Origin: Fuscovulum ytuae
GTDB taxonomy: Bacteria; Pseudomonadota; Alphaproteobacteria; Rhodobacterales; Rhodobacteraceae
Assembly: GCF_029953595.1 (NCBI RefSeq)
Contig: NZ_CP124535.1
Coordinates: 2,326,001-2,390,000 of the forward strand
Direction: 5' to 3'
DNA: 64,000 bases
Shown here: one piece after another, positions 26,452-35,383 of the stretch
Layout: every line of letters starts with the position of its first letter
Numbering within the stretch: position 1 is the stretch's first letter
The notes under the pieces: model-generated
The model's input: the letters and a program-made list of their open reading frames with translations, nothing else
What the model was told of the DNA's origin: nothing
The model's database searches: none
Program-made: the position numbers and the translations under genes

Positions 26452-26478
26452 TCAAATGGCGGGTTGCGCTGCCGTTCT
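26452..26478 (+). promoter_or_regulatory. Weaker candidate sigma-28 promoter of FliL-like gene
   Basis: TCAA, 15-nt spacer, GCCGTTCT (26471-26478): full -10, imperfect -35. It lies back-to-back with the promoter of the divergent operon. Confidence 0.4.
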
Positions 26479-26496
26479 GATCTAGAACGGTGAAGT

Positions 26497-26994
26497 ATGG
26501 GGATTGCCATGACCGTGGCCTTGCCGGGCCAGACGCCAGCCATTCTTGGTTTTGCCTTTCCGGCGGGGCTAGCCCTTGTGCTGGCGGTGACGCTATTGGC
26601 CACCCCGCCCAGGCAGGAGACGCGGGCGGAGGATGAGGCGGCAGAGGCGGTGCGGCCGCCGGGGACACGGCATCTTTATGTCACGCTGGATGCGCCGATC
26701 TTCATCAACATGGGTGTCGGCACCCGGATGCGGCTGGACATTGCCGTTTCGGTCGAGGGGACGACGGCGCAGCTTCTGGCGTTGAATGGCATGGTGGACG
26801 GGGCGCAGGCCCGCGTCGCGGCGGCAATCAGCGCCGAGGCGCAGGAACTGGCCATCAATGGGGCGGACAGCGCGGTTGTTCATGCAAAACTGCCAGCGCG
26901 GGCGCGGGATGCACTGAACGCGATGCTGGGCGACGAGACCTTTCCCGCACCGGTGACGGAGGTTCTGCTTATCGGGGTGGCGGTGCTGGACTGA
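26497..26994 (+). CDS. Divergent FliL-like basal-body-associated protein
   Basis: This 165-residue protein has one N-terminal transmembrane helix (about 16-36). Its periplasmic domain has the FliL layout: HLYVTLDAPIFINMG near residue 60, a strand-rich middle, then a helix (ARVAAAISAEAQELAI) and a terminal strand VTEVLLIGVAVLD. FliL surrounds the stator and supports rotation. A second, more typical FliL is encoded at 47685, so this is a diverged paralogue. Start is ATG 26497 or 26509. FliL identity is inferred from pattern. Confidence 0.65.
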   Translation: MGIAMTVALPGQTPAILGFAFPAGLALVLAVTLLATPPRQETRAEDEAAEAVRPPGTRHLYVTLDAPIFINMGVGTRMRLDIAVSVEGTTAQLLALNGMVDGAQARVAAAISAEAQELAINGADSAVVHAKLPARARDALNAMLGDETFPAPVTEVLLIGVAVLD

Positions 26995-26996
26995 GG

Positions 26997-27012
26997 CGGC
27001 ATGCATCTTGCA
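26997..27012 (+). promoter_or_regulatory. Sigma-54 promoter upstream of the 66-residue gene
   Basis: CGGCATGCATCTTGCA: -24 GGCA and -12 TTGCA with GG-N10-GC exact; only the first T of TGGCA is changed. It begins 3 bp after the FliL-like stop and 36 nt before the ATG at 27048, the same distance as for the other sigma-54 promoters here. Confidence 0.65.
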
Positions 27013-27047
27013 GGACTGGGGCGATAGACCGCCCAAGGAGGCAGGAC

Positions 27048-27248
27048 ATGACAGCGATGACGGATAAAGCAATCACCGAGGCAAAAGAGCGCGCCGTTCT
27101 GGCGGCGGCGATGCAATCGGTGGCGGTGGAATGCGTTCATTTCGACGGGGCAGAGCAGCCCCTGCGGCGGCGCCTGATGCCCCTTGCCGGGCTGCTGGCA
27201 CCTTTGGTCACTTCTCGTCTGGGTGACGGTCTGCGCGACGCCAGCTGA
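27048..27248 (+). CDS. Small hypothetical protein, 66 residues, sigma-54 context
   Basis: This ORF has a strong ribosome binding site (GGAGG, 27040-27044 region) before ATG. The product has a charged N-terminal helix and a moderately hydrophobic Leu-rich segment LRRRLMPLAGLLAPLV. No family was recognised. It is the only plus-strand gene after its sigma-54 element until fleT, and it overlaps the convergent small membrane gene by 41 bp. Translation signals and promoter support it as a real gene. Confidence 0.6.
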   Translation: MTAMTDKAITEAKERAVLAAAMQSVAVECVHFDGAEQPLRRRLMPLAGLLAPLVTSRLGDGLRDAS

Positions 27249-27426
27249 GATAGCGGTAGAGGAAGGTTCCGGCGATCACCGCCGGGAACCACAGAACCAG
27301 CTGGCGCAGGTCCGGCAGGTTGGACAGGAGCCGGTCCGTCAGGACAGGGTCCAGAAGGCCCATGCCCAAAAGCGGCGCGGCCGAGAGCAGGAACCAGCGG
27401 ATATTTAGGCAGCGCCGACAGGCCAT
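27208..27426 (-). CDS. Small two-helix membrane protein after fliS
   Basis: This 72-residue protein has two hydrophobic segments (about residues 10-26 and 43-60) and a basic C-terminus. AAGGGGGG precedes the ATG. It is third in the fliS operon, 11 bp after the fliT-like gene. Unknown function. The N-terminal CRRC pair could bind metal or be a membrane-proximal cysteine pair. Confidence 0.7.
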   Translation of the reverse strand: MACRRCLNIRWFLLSAAPLLGMGLLDPVLTDRLLSNLPDLRQLVLWFPAVIAGTFLYRYLSWRRADRHPDEK

Positions 27427-27437
27427 GGCACCCCCCT

Positions 27438-27743
27438 TTAGCGGGGACGGTCGCCCGACGGGGCGTTGTAGGCGGCGCGAAGCTGATCGTCGCGGCGGGC
27501 CGCGACCTCGCCCCGCGCGAGGGCCTGTTCCAGAACGGCAATCGCACAGGCAACCACGGATTGGGCATGGCGAACCGCGGCTTCGTGCTGGGGGCCAAGG
27601 TTGCGGGCCATGCGGTCCAGATCTGCGGTTGATATCAATGTCTGCACGATGTCTTCGCGCTGCGCCGCCTCTTCGAGACGGGCGGTGATCAGCGCCAGCT
27701 CGACCGCGGCGGGATCGGCGAAGGGGACGCGCTGGAAGGTCAT
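27438..27743 (-). CDS. Small helical protein, possible FliT-type chaperone
   Basis: This 101-residue, all-helical protein starts at ATG 27743 overlapping the fliS stop (ATGA), so it is co-translated with fliS. In many bacteria fliS is followed by fliT, an export chaperone for FliD, of similar size and helical content. No clear sequence signature for FliT was recognised, so this is a positional inference. Confidence 0.7.
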   Translation of the reverse strand: MTFQRVPFADPAAVELALITARLEEAAQREDIVQTLISTADLDRMARNLGPQHEAAVRHAQSVVACAIAVLEQALARGEVAARRDDQLRAAYNAPSGDRPR

Positions 27744-28135
27744 GCTGCGCTGCCCGTCACGCGGGTGCCGATCTGCTGCCATGCGGCGAGAAGGCTGCCG
27801 ATGTGGTCGGCGCATTCGGAAAGGCGGGGTGACGGCTCGCGGCGGAAGGCTTCGGCCACGCGGAGGCGGCAGTATTCGTAGACCCGGAACAGATGTTCGG
27901 AAATCTCGCCTCCCTTTTCGAAATCAAGGCTGGATTGCAGGATGTAGATCGCGGTGAACGCCCGGTTGATATGCGGCGCGGGATAGGTGCGATCGGGTTC
28001 CGCAGCGGCAAGGACGCGCAGCGAGCGTTCCAGTTCGCGCAGGGTGACAAGAATGATGCCATGGGGGCTTTCGACAGCGAGCGCCTCGCCGGTGTCGGTG
28101 CGGCGATACTGGGCACGGGCATCGAGGAAAGTCAT
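27740..28135 (-). CDS. fliS: Flagellin export chaperone FliS
   Basis: This 131-residue helical chaperone binds the flagellin C-terminus. The family hallmarks are the N-terminal AQYRRTDTGEALA (equivalent to AYQ..V.TA) and the helix LDFEKGGEISEHLFRVYEYCRLRV. The ATG at 28135 has AAGGA 9 nt upstream; an ATG at 28144 has the SD too close. A strong sigma-28 promoter lies 49 nt upstream. It is first in a three-gene operon. Confidence 0.9.
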   Translation of the reverse strand: MTFLDARAQYRRTDTGEALAVESPHGIILVTLRELERSLRVLAAAEPDRTYPAPHINRAFTAIYILQSSLDFEKGGEISEHLFRVYEYCRLRVAEAFRREPSPRLSECADHIGSLLAAWQQIGTRVTGSAA

Positions 28136-28183
28136 TTGCTGCATCCTTTCGTGGGCGCTTGGAACTGCCTGTTGTTGAAAAGA

Positions 28184-28210
28184 GAAACGGCCTTTTGGCA
28201 CTTATGTTTA
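28184..28210 (-). promoter_or_regulatory. Sigma-28 promoter of fliS operon
   Basis: Minus strand GCTAAA (TAAA at 28210-28207), 15-nt spacer, GCCGTTTC (28191-28184). This is the best match in the set together with the che and GAF promoters. Confidence 0.75.
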
Positions 28211-28254
28211 GCGGCTTTTGGCGGCGGTTTTGGTGGGTTAGACCGAACGACGAA

Positions 28255-28285
28255 GGGCGGGCTGCATGTTTCAGCAGGCCCGCCC
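28255..28285. terminator. Strong hairpin between fliS and the 28313 gene
   Basis: GGGCGGGCTGC and GCAG-G-CCCGCCC form an 11-bp stem with one bulged G and an 8-nt loop. It follows the minus-strand gene at 28313 by 27 bp. There is no clear T-run. Confidence 0.6.
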
Positions 28286-28312
28286 CAATGGCACAGGAGG
28301 ATGTGTCCAAGA

Positions 28313-28816
28313 TCAGTGGAAGAGGGCCACGCGGCGGGTGGCCGGACGGCGCAGGAGCGCGGTGCGGGACGGTTCCGGCGCAACCTGGCGCAGGCGCGAA
28401 TGGGCGAGCATCTGGCGCGCGGTGGCCAGCGTATCGGCCAAAGTGTCATCATCGGCATCAGCGTCGAAGATCAGGTCGATGGCGAAACCGCTGGCTTCGG
28501 CGGCGGTGGCGCGCGAGGCGGCGATGACGATATCGCGGCGGGCCCAGCCGAGCTGTGCCACCAGAAGCGCAAGGCGGCGGGCGGGCACGGTGCCGGGATC
28601 AAGGTCGAGGATCAGCATGTCGGGCGCATCGCGGCGCAGCAGGGCAAGGTCGCAGCCGGTGGCGTCGATCGCAGTGATATCGCGGGCGGCCAGCGCCTGA
28701 AGCAGGCGGGGGGCGCGGGGCGAGAGGATCGCCGCATGGACGGGGTGGCGCCAGTTCGCGGCCTCGGGGAGGAAGGGAGCGGATTCAGAAGGAACAACGG
28801 CGCGATGCATCATCAT
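28313..28816 (-). CDS. Unknown protein with receiver-like Rossmann pattern
   Basis: This 167-residue cytoplasmic protein has alternating beta/alpha sequence from about 28 to 135: AAILSP, ITAIDAT, MLILDLDPG, DIVIAAS, FAIDLIFDA. The MLILDLDPG strand lies where a response regulator carries its phospho-acceptor Asp, but the conserved acidic pair and Lys are not evident. It may be a degenerate receiver. It sits between fliS and the che operon on the same strand. Any of three consecutive ATGs (28816, 28813, 28810) may be the start. Confidence 0.68.
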   Translation of the reverse strand: MMMHRAVVPSESAPFLPEAANWRHPVHAAILSPRAPRLLQALAARDITAIDATGCDLALLRRDAPDMLILDLDPGTVPARRLALLVAQLGWARRDIVIAASRATAAEASGFAIDLIFDADADDDTLADTLATARQMLAHSRLRQVAPEPSRTALLRRPATRRVALFH

Positions 28817-28944
28817 GGGACTACCCCGGAACCTTTTCGACAGGAGCCGCCCTACCCCTGCGGGTTTTGACGACTCAGTGCTTTCTCTGACTCTGAAATT
28901 CCCTTATTTCACTGATGTTTTCAACGTTACTGGGGCCCTCCGAT

Positions 28945-28971
28945 ACGGATGCCGCAGGTGGCGGCATCCGT
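28945..28971. terminator. Perfect 11-bp hairpin at the end of the che operon
   Basis: ACGGATGCCGC, loop of 5, GCGGCATCCGT. It lies 11 bp after the cheA3-like stop (minus strand). It lacks a T-run, so termination efficiency is uncertain. Confidence 0.6.
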
Positions 28972-28981
28972 GTATACCCCC

Positions 28982-31900
28982 TTACATCCGAAGGGATGTG
29001 GATACCGAATGGGTCGGCGCCTGGGCTGCGCAGAGCATATTGGCCGAGACGACCATGCCCACATCGCCGCCCGCAAGAAGGGCGATACCGGTCATGTTTT
29101 GAAGCCCGGACAGCACACCTTTGAGCGGGCGGAGAAGGACCAGCTGCTGACCAATCAGTTCATCCACCGGCACAGCGACAGAGCGACCCTGCGCGCCCAC
29201 GACGACATAGACGTTGCGGCGGCTGGATTGCACGGGCGCGCCACCGCGCGGGCCGGGAAGGGAATGGACCGCGACGATCTCATTTTCGCCGATGCGCAGC
29301 ATTTCGCGCCCTTCGGCGGCCGAGACGCGGAGACGGCGGTCGGCTTCGGGTTGCAGGATCATGCGGATGGCATCGACGGGCACGACATAGCGCACGCCTT
29401 CGACACCGACGACCATGCCTTCCAGCACGACCATGGCAAGGGGCAGCGAGATATGGAAACGCATACCGGTGCCCGGTAGCGCCACCTGCCGCAGGCTGCC
29501 CCCCATGCGGGTGACATTGGCGCGCAGGTCTTCGAGCGCGGGCGAGGCCTCTGACGCGGTGCCGTCGTCTTCGAAGATGGCCAGCACCCGTTCTTCATCG
29601 CGGTGGAACGAGATGTGGAGGGTGCGCGGTGCCTCGGTGCCCAGTTCCAGCCGCGCCACGGCAAGGTTGCGCAGGATGCGGCGGAGGTTTTCAAGGATCG
29701 TCAGGTCAAGCGTGAGTTCGCCGCCTGCGAAGGAGGTGGTTGCTTCGCGGCGATTGCGACGCGAGTAGGTTTGAATAAACGCCTCGAGCGGGCGGAAGAT
29801 CGTTTCGATCCGGCGCGAGCGGATTTCGACGGTTTCTTCCTGCAGCCGCGTGATCTGGCCGACGAGTTGGGTTTCCAACTGGGCGAGTTCCTGAAGCTTT
29901 GTGCTGAAACCCGTCAGGAGGGCGCGCAGCGGCGTGCGGGCGCGGCGCCAATCGTTGCCGACGCCGCGCATCACGGCCTCGACGCTATCAAAGAGATCGT
30001 CTTCGGACAGTTCGGTCAGCATATGGCTGATCATGGATTGGCTGGCAGCGATTTCGCCGATCTGTTCAACCATCTCGGCGCTGATGCCCGCCTGCGGGAT
30101 TTGCGCCAAGGCGGCATCCGGGTCGGCGGGCGCGGTTTCCGGCACATCGGCGGTGGTGGGCACCAGCATCCGGGTGAGTTTCAGGTTGCGGGCCGTGGCA
30201 TCAAGGGAGGCCAGCGCCTCGCCCATCCCGGCCTCATCGAGAGCAGAGGCGAGAAGAAAGTCGAACAGCGTGTTGTCGCCATCAAAGACGGTGACATTGG
30301 TGATGGAACGGACGGTGTCTTGCGACAGCCAACCGATGAAAGCCTCGGCCAGTTTTTCGTCATTGTTGATGTCGGCGCGGACGATGAAGAAGCGCAGACC
30401 CTGTTCGATGGCCTCGGACGCGGTGCGGACGCTTTCGGGCGACAGGACGCGGTGGAATTCCTTGGGCAGGCCAAGGCGGCGTTCGACGGCAGAGGCCGTC
30501 ATCACGCCATCTTGCACGAAGCAGAGGTTCGATGCCTCTTCGAACAGCTTTTCAAGTGAGGCGGTGTCGGGGGTCTGCCCTTGGGTGATGGCGTCGAAAA
30601 CGAGTTCCACCGTGTCGATGAAGCCGCGGGCGACATGGGACAGGATCGGGTCGGGGACGACGCCGCGCGTATGCAGGCGCGAAAAGAGATCGATCAGCGA
30701 CATGGCCAGCTGACCGGCGGTTTCGATACGGTGATGGCCGCAGGCGTGATGAACAAGGCGCATCAGCCGATCAAGGCGGAGGAAGTCGGCATCCAAGTCG
30801 GCGGCGGCCCTGAGCCGTTCAAGCGTGGCTTCGAGTTCCGAGAGGGTGGAGAAGACGTGTTCGGCGCACCAGCTTTGCAAGAGTTCGCGCGGGCTGACGC
30901 CCGAGGCGCGGGCGGCGTCGGGCATCACTGCCTCGACCCCTGCCAGTTCTTCGTAAAGCCGCAATTCGGCGGCGTGGAAATCCTGCGCGTTGGTGGCAAC
31001 GGGAATACGGGCCGCGGCCTCATCGGCGCGGACATAGCCGGATTGCTGGGCGGCCTTGCGGATGATGGCGACGCGGTCTGCTACGGCAACGGGATCGGGG
31101 GTTTCGCCGCAGAAGAAGCCGGTGCCAAAGGCGGCAATGTCGGACAGGGGATCGCGGATCAGATCGAAGAAGCCGTGTTCGGGGGCCTCGTCGGCGGTTT
31201 CTGACGGGCCGAAGGTGGCGTCGGACAGTTCCGAAAGCGCCAGCAGCAGCGCGGCAAGGGGTTCGGACCCCTGTTCCGGAGCGGCGAGATAGGTTTTGAG
31301 AGTGACGGACCAGTCATCCAGCCCCATCTGACCTGCGGCATGGGCAAGGTTGTCGGCCTCGCGCCGGGCTTTGGGGCGGATGGTGTCGGGATCACTGTCG
31401 AAGGCGGCGAGGTGGTCGGTCAGCTTGCGCGTGGCGTCGCTGGCCATGCCGCGAAAGATTTCGCGATATGCGGGATCGTCGGCAAGGCGCTTTTCGGGGC
31501 GTTTTTCGGCACGCGGGGCGGCGGCGGGTTCCGGTTCCGCGGCGACCGGGGCCGGGGCGGGTTCCGGCACCACTTCGGGCGCGGGCTCGGCGGTGGGTTC
31601 GGGGGTAGGTTCGGAGGCCTTGCGGGCGCGTTTTTTCGGGGCGGGTTCCGGTGCTGCCACCGGTTGGGGGGCAGGTTCGGGATTGGGTTCGGGGGCCGCC
31701 GCCACGGGGGCGACGGCTTCGGGTTCTGGCAGCGGAGCGGGGGCCGGTTCGGCCAAAACTTCGGCGACAGGTTCAGGGGCGGCGGGGACCGGGTCCGCCG
31801 TCTTTGCCTGTTCTGCCGGTTCTGCCGGGCTGGGCGCACCGCTTGCGCGGGCGATCTTGTCCTTCAGGCGGTGGAGCAGATCCTCGGACGGGCCGGGGTC

Positions 31901-32242
31901 CACATCGGCGCGGGTGGCAGCCGTATCTTCCAGCATGCCGCGCAGCGTATCGGCGGCGAGAAGGAGGATATCCTTGATCTCGGCATCCCACGGGACGCCC
32001 TGATCGCGGACCAGACCGATCAGGTCTTCGGCGTAATGCGCGCGGCTTTCCACCACGGCCAGACCCAGCACGCGGGAATTGCCCTTGAACGTATGGACGG
32101 CGCGGAACAGGGCCGAGACATGCGCGCCTTGATCGGCGGCACCCCCATTGCCGAGCGCAAGAAGCGCGGTTTCCATCGCATCCAGAGCCTGCGCGCCATC
32201 ATCAGCGTAGAGGGCCCAGATTTCGTCCATTTCGTCAGACAT
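28982..32242 (-). CDS. cheA3: Large CheA3-like phosphotransfer protein with degenerate kinase region
   Basis: This is a 1086-residue chemotaxis protein. It has an N-terminal Hpt (P1) domain with phospho-acceptor His50 in VHTFKGN and an acidic Pro/Ala-rich linker (about 135-255). A second Hpt-like segment carries His301 in AHAAGQMG. A long middle region follows, and then a C-terminal CheW-like P5 domain (about 945-1075). The segment before P5 resembles a CheA ATPase, but the N-box DHG is lost (RRILRNLAVARLELG) and DDGxG is changed to EDDGTA. R. sphaeroides CheA3 has the same architecture, P1 and P5 around a roughly 790-residue region with CheY6-P phosphatase activity, and relies on CheA4 for phosphorylation. 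It is last in the che operon. Confidence 0.88.
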   Translation of the reverse strand: MSDEMDEIWALYADDGAQALDAMETALLALGNGGAADQGAHVSALFRAVHTFKGNSRVLGLAVVESRAHYAEDLIGLVRDQGVPWDAEIKDILLLAADTLRGMLEDTAATRADVDPGPSEDLLHRLKDKIARASGAPSPAEPAEQAKTADPVPAAPEPVAEVLAEPAPAPLPEPEAVAPVAAAPEPNPEPAPQPVAAPEPAPKKRARKASEPTPEPTAEPAPEVVPEPAPAPVAAEPEPAAAPRAEKRPEKRLADDPAYREIFRGMASDATRKLTDHLAAFDSDPDTIRPKARREADNLAHAAGQMGLDDWSVTLKTYLAAPEQGSEPLAALLLALSELSDATFGPSETADEAPEHGFFDLIRDPLSDIAAFGTGFFCGETPDPVAVADRVAIIRKAAQQSGYVRADEAAARIPVATNAQDFHAAELRLYEELAGVEAVMPDAARASGVSPRELLQSWCAEHVFSTLSELEATLERLRAAADLDADFLRLDRLMRLVHHACGHHRIETAGQLAMSLIDLFSRLHTRGVVPDPILSHVARGFIDTVELVFDAITQGQTPDTASLEKLFEEASNLCFVQDGVMTASAVERRLGLPKEFHRVLSPESVRTASEAIEQGLRFFIVRADINNDEKLAEAFIGWLSQDTVRSITNVTVFDGDNTLFDFLLASALDEAGMGEALASLDATARNLKLTRMLVPTTADVPETAPADPDAALAQIPQAGISAEMVEQIGEIAASQSMISHMLTELSEDDLFDSVEAVMRGVGNDWRRARTPLRALLTGFSTKLQELAQLETQLVGQITRLQEETVEIRSRRIETIFRPLEAFIQTYSRRNRREATTSFAGGELTLDLTILENLRRILRNLAVARLELGTEAPRTLHISFHRDEERVLAIFEDDGTASEASPALEDLRANVTRMGGSLRQVALPGTGMRFHISLPLAMVVLEGMVVGVEGVRYVVPVDAIRMILQPEADRRLRVSAAEGREMLRIGENEIVAVHSLPGPRGGAPVQSSRRNVYVVVGAQGRSVAVPVDELIGQQLVLLRPLKGVLSGLQNMTGIALLAGGDVGMVVSANMLCAAQAPTHSVSTSLRM

Positions 32243-32304
32243 GTCAGCCTCGTGCTGTGTCGGGCGGGTGAGAACCCGCCGTCAGGATTGCCGGTGCGAA
32301 AGGA

Positions 32305-32709
32305 TCAGGCGGCGCAGAGGGTGCGCATGGTGCGCGCCAGTTCGTCGCCTGTCTTTTCTTCAAGGTCATGCGAGACGGTGCCCGAAGGTTTGGCCACCAC
32401 CCCATCGGCCCCAAGTTCGCGCGCCTTGGCGGCATGGGCCGAGCCGGACACTGCCACCGAGGACAGCATGCAGATCTTGGCGCGCGTCTTGAGTTTCGCA
32501 TGGCGCAGGAATTCGAGGCCGTCCATGACGGGCATTTCGATATCCAGCAGGATCAGGTCCACGTCGGGAACGGTGGACAGTTTGTCCAGCGCCTCTTGCC
32601 CATTGGCGGCCTGTGCCACGACCTTGAAGTCGGGCAGGGTCTTGATGAAGGAGGCGATGTAGAGCCGCATCATGGCGGCGTCATCGACGATCATGACATT
32701 GTAAGGCAT
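32305..32709 (-). CDS. cheY: Chemotaxis response regulator CheY
   Basis: This 134-residue single receiver domain has Asp9-Asp10 in the acidic pocket, phospho-acceptor Asp56 in LLDIEMP, Ser84-type position in MLSSVAVSG, and Lys in GVVAKPSGT. A short helical extension follows. It is encoded directly before the cheA3-like gene, the same position as cheY6 of R. sphaeroides, and so is the likely substrate of the bifunctional CheA3-like protein and the motor-binding regulator. Confidence 0.92.
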   Translation of the reverse strand: MPYNVMIVDDAAMMRLYIASFIKTLPDFKVVAQAANGQEALDKLSTVPDVDLILLDIEMPVMDGLEFLRHAKLKTRAKICMLSSVAVSGSAHAAKARELGADGVVAKPSGTVSHDLEEKTGDELARTMRTLCAA

Positions 32710-32754
32710 CAGGTTCTCTCCGGTCGAAGTTGGGGCGGGTGTGTGGTCCCGCCG

Positions 32755-34809
32755 TCAGAAATTTGCGTAGCCCCGCTGGTCGCGGTCGCTGTTGAGTTGC
32801 ACGCGGGCCGGGGCCGCCCCGCGCGATGTCTGGGCGATCATCGACTGGATCTGCGACATGAGGTCGGCAGGGATCTGGTCGAGGTTGATGGCGCTGCCCT
32901 TGAGCTGCGCCACACGGCGGAGGCGGAAGCGGGCCAGTTCGCCGCGCATGCCTTCGGTCGCGGACTGCATCTCGGCCACGGCAGAGGCGAGTTCTTCGGC
33001 CTGCTGCGAGGTGGAGAGGGCGGATTTCGCGATCTCGCCAATCGATCCGTTGATCTGGGCTACGCCGCGCGACTGTTCGTCGGAGGCGGAAGCGATGTCA
33101 CGGACCAGCGATTTCACCTTGGCGATGTCATCGGCGATGGAGACGAAGGCGCGGCTGGTTTCATCGGCGATGCGGACACCGGCCTGCACGCGGGTGGAGG
33201 CGTCTTCGATCAGGTCCGAGGTTTCGCGCGCGGCGCGGGCCGAGCGGCCGGCGAGGTTGCGCACCTCTTGTGCGACGACGGCAAAGCCCCGGCCATGTTG
33301 GCCTGCGCGCGCCGCCTCGACCGCCGCGTTGAGGGCGAGGAGGTTGGTCTGGAAGGCGATCTCGTCGATGACTTTGATGATCTTGGCGATATCCTGGCTG
33401 GAGGCGCGGATGCCTTCCATGGAGGCCACCATCTCGGCGATCTTTTCCTTGCCGCTTTCGGCGACTTCGGAGGCGCCCGTCACCAGCTGGCTGGCGGAAG
33501 TGGCGGCGGCGGCGTTGGATTTCACCTGAATGTCGGTCTCTTCGGCGGTGGCGGAGACTTCGTCCACCGACGAGGATTGCACCTGCGCGTTGGAGGCCAG
33601 GGATTGCGAGGATTGGGCCATCTGGCGGACCGAGACGGAGACCTGCTGCACCTGTGTATCAAGGGCCGAGAAGGCACCATTCAGGCTTTCGAAGGCGGCC
33701 TCGAACGCCTCTATGATCCGGCGGTAGGCACCACTGTGGCGCGAGGCGTCGATAGAGGTATCCAGTTCGCCCGAGACGATGGCGTTCGACAGCCGTTCGA
33801 TTTCGGTCGTCACGTCGCGGAAGTTGCCGCGGATGCGGTCCAGCGTGGCCATCAGATGATGGAACTGGCCGCGATGGGCAGAGGTGTCGACGCGGACATC
33901 GAAGCGGCCTTCTACCAGCGCGGCGGCGAGCGTTTCGATATCGCGGAACACGGATTTGAAGTTGGCGCGCACGCCTTCCATCGCTTCGTTGATGAAGGCG
34001 GACTTGCCGGGGAAGGTTTCCAAGGGCGCGTCGAAATTGCCTTCGGCGAAGTCCGAAATGCAGGCGATGATCTTGCGCTTGGTTTCGATATGCGCCTGAA
34101 CCATGTGGTTCACCTTGTTCAGGACATCGGCATTGCCTGCGGCGTAGCCCTGCGCATCAACGAAGTGGTCAATGTCGCCCTTCTGATGGGCGGCGGCCAT
34201 GTCCGAGATGGCGGCGATGAAGCGAGAAGCTTCCGCGCGGGCCTTGTGATCGACGGTTTCGTCGCGCCATTCGAGGATGGCACCGTTTGCGCTGCCGTCC
34301 TCAAGCAGCAGCGGCGTGGCAGAATAGGCGAAGTGGCGACCGCCTACGACGAGGTTGCCTTGGCAGCGATCCGACAGGCCATCGGACAGGCGCGGCTGGG
34401 CGGGGTCACGATGGAAGAGGTCCACGGATTTGCCCACCAACGCGTCCAGCGCAAAGCTGGGCAGATCACCGCGGATCGCGGATTCATGGGGGCCGAACAT
34501 GGCATGGGCCGCCTTGTTGACGAAGCGGATCGTCATGTCGGCATCGGTGATCACGACAGGCGTCGCCAGAGCGTCATAGGCGGCGAGGCAGGACTGGCTT
34601 TCCCACAGGCTGGGCAGCGGCGTGTCGGCGGTCGCGGCAGGCATGTCTTCGGTCCTTTTCGAAAGGTCGGCGGTTGGGGCATCGACCATGGGCGGGGTTT
34701 CGGCATCATCCTCGATCAGAGCTAGCGGATCGGGACGCGGGTCGGGACGGGCGGCAGCGCGGCCGGTGGTGGCGCGGGCCGGACGCGAGCGGTGGGTCGG
34801 TTCGGTCAT
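32755..34809 (-). CDS. Cytoplasmic methyl-accepting chemotaxis protein
   Basis: This is a 684-residue soluble transducer without transmembrane helices. The N-terminus (1-70) is low-complexity, then a PAS-type sensor (about 75-190, with the [15 protein letters not shown] strand) and two HAMP-like repeats (about 215-400) follow. A signalling domain has its hairpin tip at [21 protein letters not shown]. The ATG at 34809 has GGAGG 6 nt upstream, while the ATG at 34815 abuts the SD. It corresponds to the TlpC-type receptor of cheOp3. It should localise with the cytoplasmic CheA3/A4/CheW cluster. Confidence 0.9.
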   Translation of the reverse strand: MTEPTHRSRPARATTGRAAARPDPRPDPLALIEDDAETPPMVDAPTADLSKRTEDMPAATADTPLPSLWESQSCLAAYDALATPVVITDADMTIRFVNKAAHAMFGPHESAIRGDLPSFALDALVGKSVDLFHRDPAQPRLSDGLSDRCQGNLVVGGRHFAYSATPLLLEDGSANGAILEWRDETVDHKARAEASRFIAAISDMAAAHQKGDIDHFVDAQGYAAGNADVLNKVNHMVQAHIETKRKIIACISDFAEGNFDAPLETFPGKSAFINEAMEGVRANFKSVFRDIETLAAALVEGRFDVRVDTSAHRGQFHHLMATLDRIRGNFRDVTTEIERLSNAIVSGELDTSIDASRHSGAYRRIIEAFEAAFESLNGAFSALDTQVQQVSVSVRQMAQSSQSLASNAQVQSSSVDEVSATAEETDIQVKSNAAAATSASQLVTGASEVAESGKEKIAEMVASMEGIRASSQDIAKIIKVIDEIAFQTNLLALNAAVEAARAGQHGRGFAVVAQEVRNLAGRSARAARETSDLIEDASTRVQAGVRIADETSRAFVSIADDIAKVKSLVRDIASASDEQSRGVAQINGSIGEIAKSALSTSQQAEELASAVAEMQSATEGMRGELARFRLRRVAQLKGSAINLDQIPADLMSQIQSMIAQTSRGAAPARVQLNSDRDQRGYANF

Positions 34810-34823
34810 CGCCATCCTCCGGT

Positions 34824-35345
34824 TCAGGCGGCCATATCGGCGGGCAGGGCGATGTCGCCATCGGCGACAAGCACCTCGGTATCCAGCAGCACGGCAACGC
34901 GGTCACCGATGCGGCCGATGCCAGCGATGACGGGGCGGCTGGAGGCGCGGCCGAACTGGGTGTGGCGATCCACCTGCGAAGGCGGGATTTCCAGCACTTC
35001 GGAAACGCCATCGACGATCAGGCCGATGGGTGCTTCGCCCACATCCATGACGATGACGACGGTGCGTTCATCATAGGCGCGTTCGGGCATCCCAAAGCGG
35101 AGGCGAACATCCATCAGCGGGATGACCTTGCCGCGCAGGTTGATGACGCCCTTGATGTAATGGGGCACGTCCGGCACGGACATGATGCGCTGCATGCCGA
35201 CAATTTCGGTCACGCCGGCGATGCCGACACCGTATTCTTCGGCCCCGAGGGCGAAGGTCAGATACATTTCGTCGATATTGTCGGCCTCGCGCAGCGACTG
35301 CCCGTCCGGGCGTGCCTTGGTGGCTTCGGCAGTGTCTTGGGCCAT
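34824..35345 (-). CDS. cheW: Chemotaxis coupling protein CheW
   Basis: This 173-residue adaptor couples the receptor to the CheA pair. It has the CheW SH3-like repeats: [41 protein letters not shown], and a [15 protein letters not shown] segment. The N-terminal 25 residues are an extension. It lies between cheB and the MCP gene. Confidence 0.95.
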   Translation of the reverse strand: MAQDTAEATKARPDGQSLREADNIDEMYLTFALGAEEYGVGIAGVTEIVGMQRIMSVPDVPHYIKGVINLRGKVIPLMDVRLRFGMPERAYDERTVVIVMDVGEAPIGLIVDGVSEVLEIPPSQVDRHTQFGRASSRPVIAGIGRIGDRVAVLLDTEVLVADGDIALPADMAA

Positions 35346-35383
35346 GACGCTCTCTCCTTCCGTGTTCCGTTCTGTGGTCCGGT

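Noticed and set aside
32368..34725. A 785-codon open frame on the plus strand
   Set aside because: Antisense to cheY and the MCP gene, whose products have all family signatures.
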